A stretch of 64,000 nucleotides of DNA. It comes from Mortierella alpina. Lineage: Eukaryota > Mortierellomycota > Mortierellomycetes > Mortierellales > Mortierellaceae. The translations under genes were made by a program, and so were the position numbers. The notes under the pieces are model-generated. The model was given only the letters and a program-made list of their open reading frames with translations. It searched no databases and was not told where the DNA came from. Shown piece after piece: positions 61,855 through 64,000 of this stretch. The stretch spans positions 310,001-374,000 of the forward strand of contig JANATF010000009.1 of the NCBI GenBank assembly GCA_029449245.1. The letters are read 5' to 3'. Numbering within the stretch: position 1 is the stretch's first letter; every line of letters begins with the position of its first letter.

Positions 61855-62249
61855 ACAGCATCCGTCTCTCCCAAGGACTACCTACCGTATATATATACTA
61901 GATCGATATGAACAATCTTTTTGACATCTTGAAACGGCGACTCTAGTTCTTTGTTCTTGGTATGGCCTCAGCGCTCGTACAAATACATGAATGGTACTGA
62001 ACGTCAAAGCGCGTCCGTTCCGCCCCTTGATTTTAAAGAGGCTCAAAGCCATGCAGCATGGCCACAGCACTAATATTTTTTTTCCTTTTCCCTTTTCTCT
62101 TGCTCTGCCTTATGTGTCCCCACGCTCATTCCATCCACGCGTTTTGACCTTCGACCTCATTGCCCCATTGCCACTCCCCTCACTGCTGATGCCAAGCAGA
62201 GTCAGTCTCGCCCACATTCGCGACAATACTCTCGAGTCCATCCCACGCC
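61855..62249. promoter_or_regulatory. Gap upstream of the last gene
   Basis: The 395 bases hold the MUS81 3' end and the promoter of the next gene. ACGCGT occurs at 62137-62142 in the context CACGCGTTTTG, 107 bases before the next ATG. Confidence 0.5.
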
Positions 62250-64000
62250 ATGTTGACCCAGGACAACCTCAGCAAGCATACGGAGCGCCACCACCAGCTG
62301 AACGAGAAGAGAGACTTTGTCGAAGAATATCTGGACAGTCTGGATCTATCGGCTCTGAGGGTAGCCTCCAAAGTACGGACCCAAAATAGTCCCAGCAACG
62401 AACAGGAGTTTAGCTCAGCTGAAACGTCCTCGCAGCCCATCCTGCCCCAGCATCAGAGCCAGAGCCAGTGCCAGAGCCAACAACAACCTCAACAGCAACG
62501 ACATCAACAGGACAAGGCCAAACGGAGGGGAACGCGCAGTAAACTGGAGCAACACTCTGCGGACGAAGCCTCAGCGGCCAAACCGCATTCCAGGAAGACA
62601 CAGGAGAGCAAGTCAACCCTGATCGAGAGCACCAAGCGTCGAGATAGCCTCATGACTGCCAGACAAGACGAGGCCAAGTCTTCCAAGAGACGGAGGCAGT
62701 ATGTCGAAGCTGTGGAGCTTGAAGTCCAGAACCTCGATATTAACGAATCAGACTCCTCAAAGGCGGCCTTGAGGAAGAGGAAGGTTCGTCCAGTTAGAGC
62801 CAGCGTCAAGACGCGGAGTCTCGCGCCCGCTAAGCAAGGTACAGGCTCCAGTGGCCAACTTCCCATGAGCTAATGTGCTCGTTTTGTAGCAGTATCTCAT
62901 ATGACCCCACTGACATGATTAAAGTCGTCAATGTCAAAAATGTGAACAGCATGGACGCGCCGCAGCCGAGAAGATCTACTCGAAAAACAGCCTCACGACA
63001 GCCAACGTAGCGCGATTTCCAGCAGGAGGCCATTGAAAAGTCGGTCCGAAAACAACAACCATATAAGTCATGACCACCACTACGCCCGTCATCATCACCG
63101 TTACCAATCCCACGAACGCCGGGCTCATCATCGCAACGATCTCAAAGAATTGCCCCGCAATCCTGGCAACTCTGGGAGGTCAGATAGTAATAAACCTCGC
63201 AAGATCTTAACGCAGGGATCGCTCATCATAAATGTAAGCATCACTTCACTATGCCTTGGCTATGTATACATGTTTGATATGCAACGAGGACAGCGTCTCT
63301 TACACGAGGCTCAAACTTGTCTGAACAGAGCACTGACCACTGCTCTTTCACTGTTGCACGTATTATACAATGTCGTGGATATTTACGATTGCACGACGCG
63401 CATTCCAGCAGTTTACATCGCCAAATGTATCTAAAGGAAGAATCACGGTAAGCTCTGATACTGTAGTATACCTGTTTGGCACACACTCTTCGCCTTGAGT
63501 CCGATAATAACATTCAAGTTGTCCTTTATCTCGTAGATTGCAGAAAAGACGGGTAGACCTGGCATATTCAGGAAAGGGAGAGCTTCACAGAGGACTACAG
63601 TTCTTACAGGTAAGGATAGACTTTTTCTCAACGCTAAGAGACCGAGGGGCAGCGGCTCTAACTGTCGTTACACATGTGCGTAGGACATGAGTTCTCAGAG
63701 CAAGACTTTTTAGACTCACCTGAGATTTCTGGGTCACGGCGGTTCGATAATCCAACGCGGAGCAAGGTCGTAACATCAGCCTACTTTGCCTCGACGCAAG
63801 ACACCCACATGGACCATGACTCTACGAGTGATGAAAACAAGGGGTACAATACAGCGTATTCCAGCAGCGACAGCCACTCCTACAGCGAGCTCCCACGGCA
63901 TAATCCACTAGCGCATCGGGGCCGTGGACGTCGGTCTCATCGCCATCGCTCAAAGGAGGCGTCACTCAAAAGCCTTTCGGAAAAGTTACACTCAAAGAAG
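62250..64000 (+). CDS. 5' part of an unrecognised basic, low-complexity protein (runs off the window)
   Basis: I do not recognise this protein. The ATG at 62250 opens NLSKHTERHHQLNEKRDFVE, which may be a short helical segment, followed by Gln-rich and Lys/Arg-rich sequence. Three introns give one continuous frame: about 62840-62951 (with a CTGAC branch motif and GAACAG acceptor), 63235-63537, and about 63620-63681. After them the protein reads SLIINIAEKTGRPGIFRKGR, then SEQDFLDSPE, and continues to the right edge with Ser/His/Arg-rich sequence. Using the nearer acceptors in the first intron leads to a stop within a few codons, which is why the GAACAG acceptor was chosen. Basic composition suggests nuclear function, but nothing identifies it. 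Confidence 0.6.

Overview
The window is about 64 kb of nuclear DNA from a filamentous fungus. Genes are split by many short GT-AG introns with T-rich acceptors and a CTGAC/CTAAT branch motif. Promoters carry CT-rich leaders, and several proteins have long Ser/Gln/Pro-rich disordered tails. The gene content (condensin subunit, COPII Sec23, MUS81, Rad9, COMPASS Sdc1, LIM-RhoGAP, fungal mitoribosomal mL58, PDX1-type vitamin B6 synthase) is fungal. A FAM72-domain protein, an RCC2-like protein with a PHD finger and a metazoan-like long FIP1 point to an early-diverging lineage. Mortierellomycotina would fit, but that placement is inference from protein style; no marker gene here proves it. I saw no transposon, rRNA gene, CRISPR array or organellar segment.

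Layout, left to right. 1-1153: end of an unrecognised gene. 1319-3510: RAD9 checkpoint clamp subunit. 3966-4754 (-): short-chain dehydrogenase. 5671-8641: SEC23, sharing a divergent promoter with the dehydrogenase. 9363-10784 (-): C2H2 zinc-finger protein with a TATA box far upstream, followed by the largest gene-free stretch (to about 16.7 kb). 16681-17259: mitoribosomal protein mL58/MRPL20. 17538-18122 (-) and 18388-22573 (+): a head-to-head pair, SDC1/DPY30 and condensin subunit YCG1/CAP-G. 22910-25429 (-): FIP1. 25930-28456 (-): secreted acid-sphingomyelinase-like phosphodiesterase. 28811-30959 (-): a protein with the fold signature of bacterial ABC substrate-binding proteins, apparently surface anchored. 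31-33.9 kb: no gene seen. 33946-38426: large disordered protein. 38793-40509: WD40 protein of the AAMP/Sqt1 family. 40725-43596 (-): RCC2-like propeller plus PHD finger. 44933-46267: PDX1. 48256-48510: small secreted eight-cysteine protein. 48877-49581: TMEM256/DUF423 membrane protein. 49740-54201 (-): LRG1-type LIM-RhoGAP. 55874-58523: disordered protein ending in a FAM72 domain. 58844-58940: tRNA-Ile(UAU) with an intron. 59106-61854: MUS81. 62250 to the right edge: start of an unrecognised gene.

The genes do not form one pathway. Several serve genome maintenance or chromosome biology (RAD9, YCG1, SDC1, RCC2-PHD, FAM72, MUS81), and some have MluI-type ACGCGT motifs close upstream, but this may be chance. 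A second group serves the secretory route and cell surface (SEC23, sphingomyelinase-like, binding-protein-like, LRG1, small secreted protein). Exon structures were worked out by eye. Reading frame closes across every junction for RAD9, SEC23, SDC1, AAMP/SQT1, PDX1 and TMEM256. The 5' ends of the first gene and of the 33946-38426 gene are uncertain.
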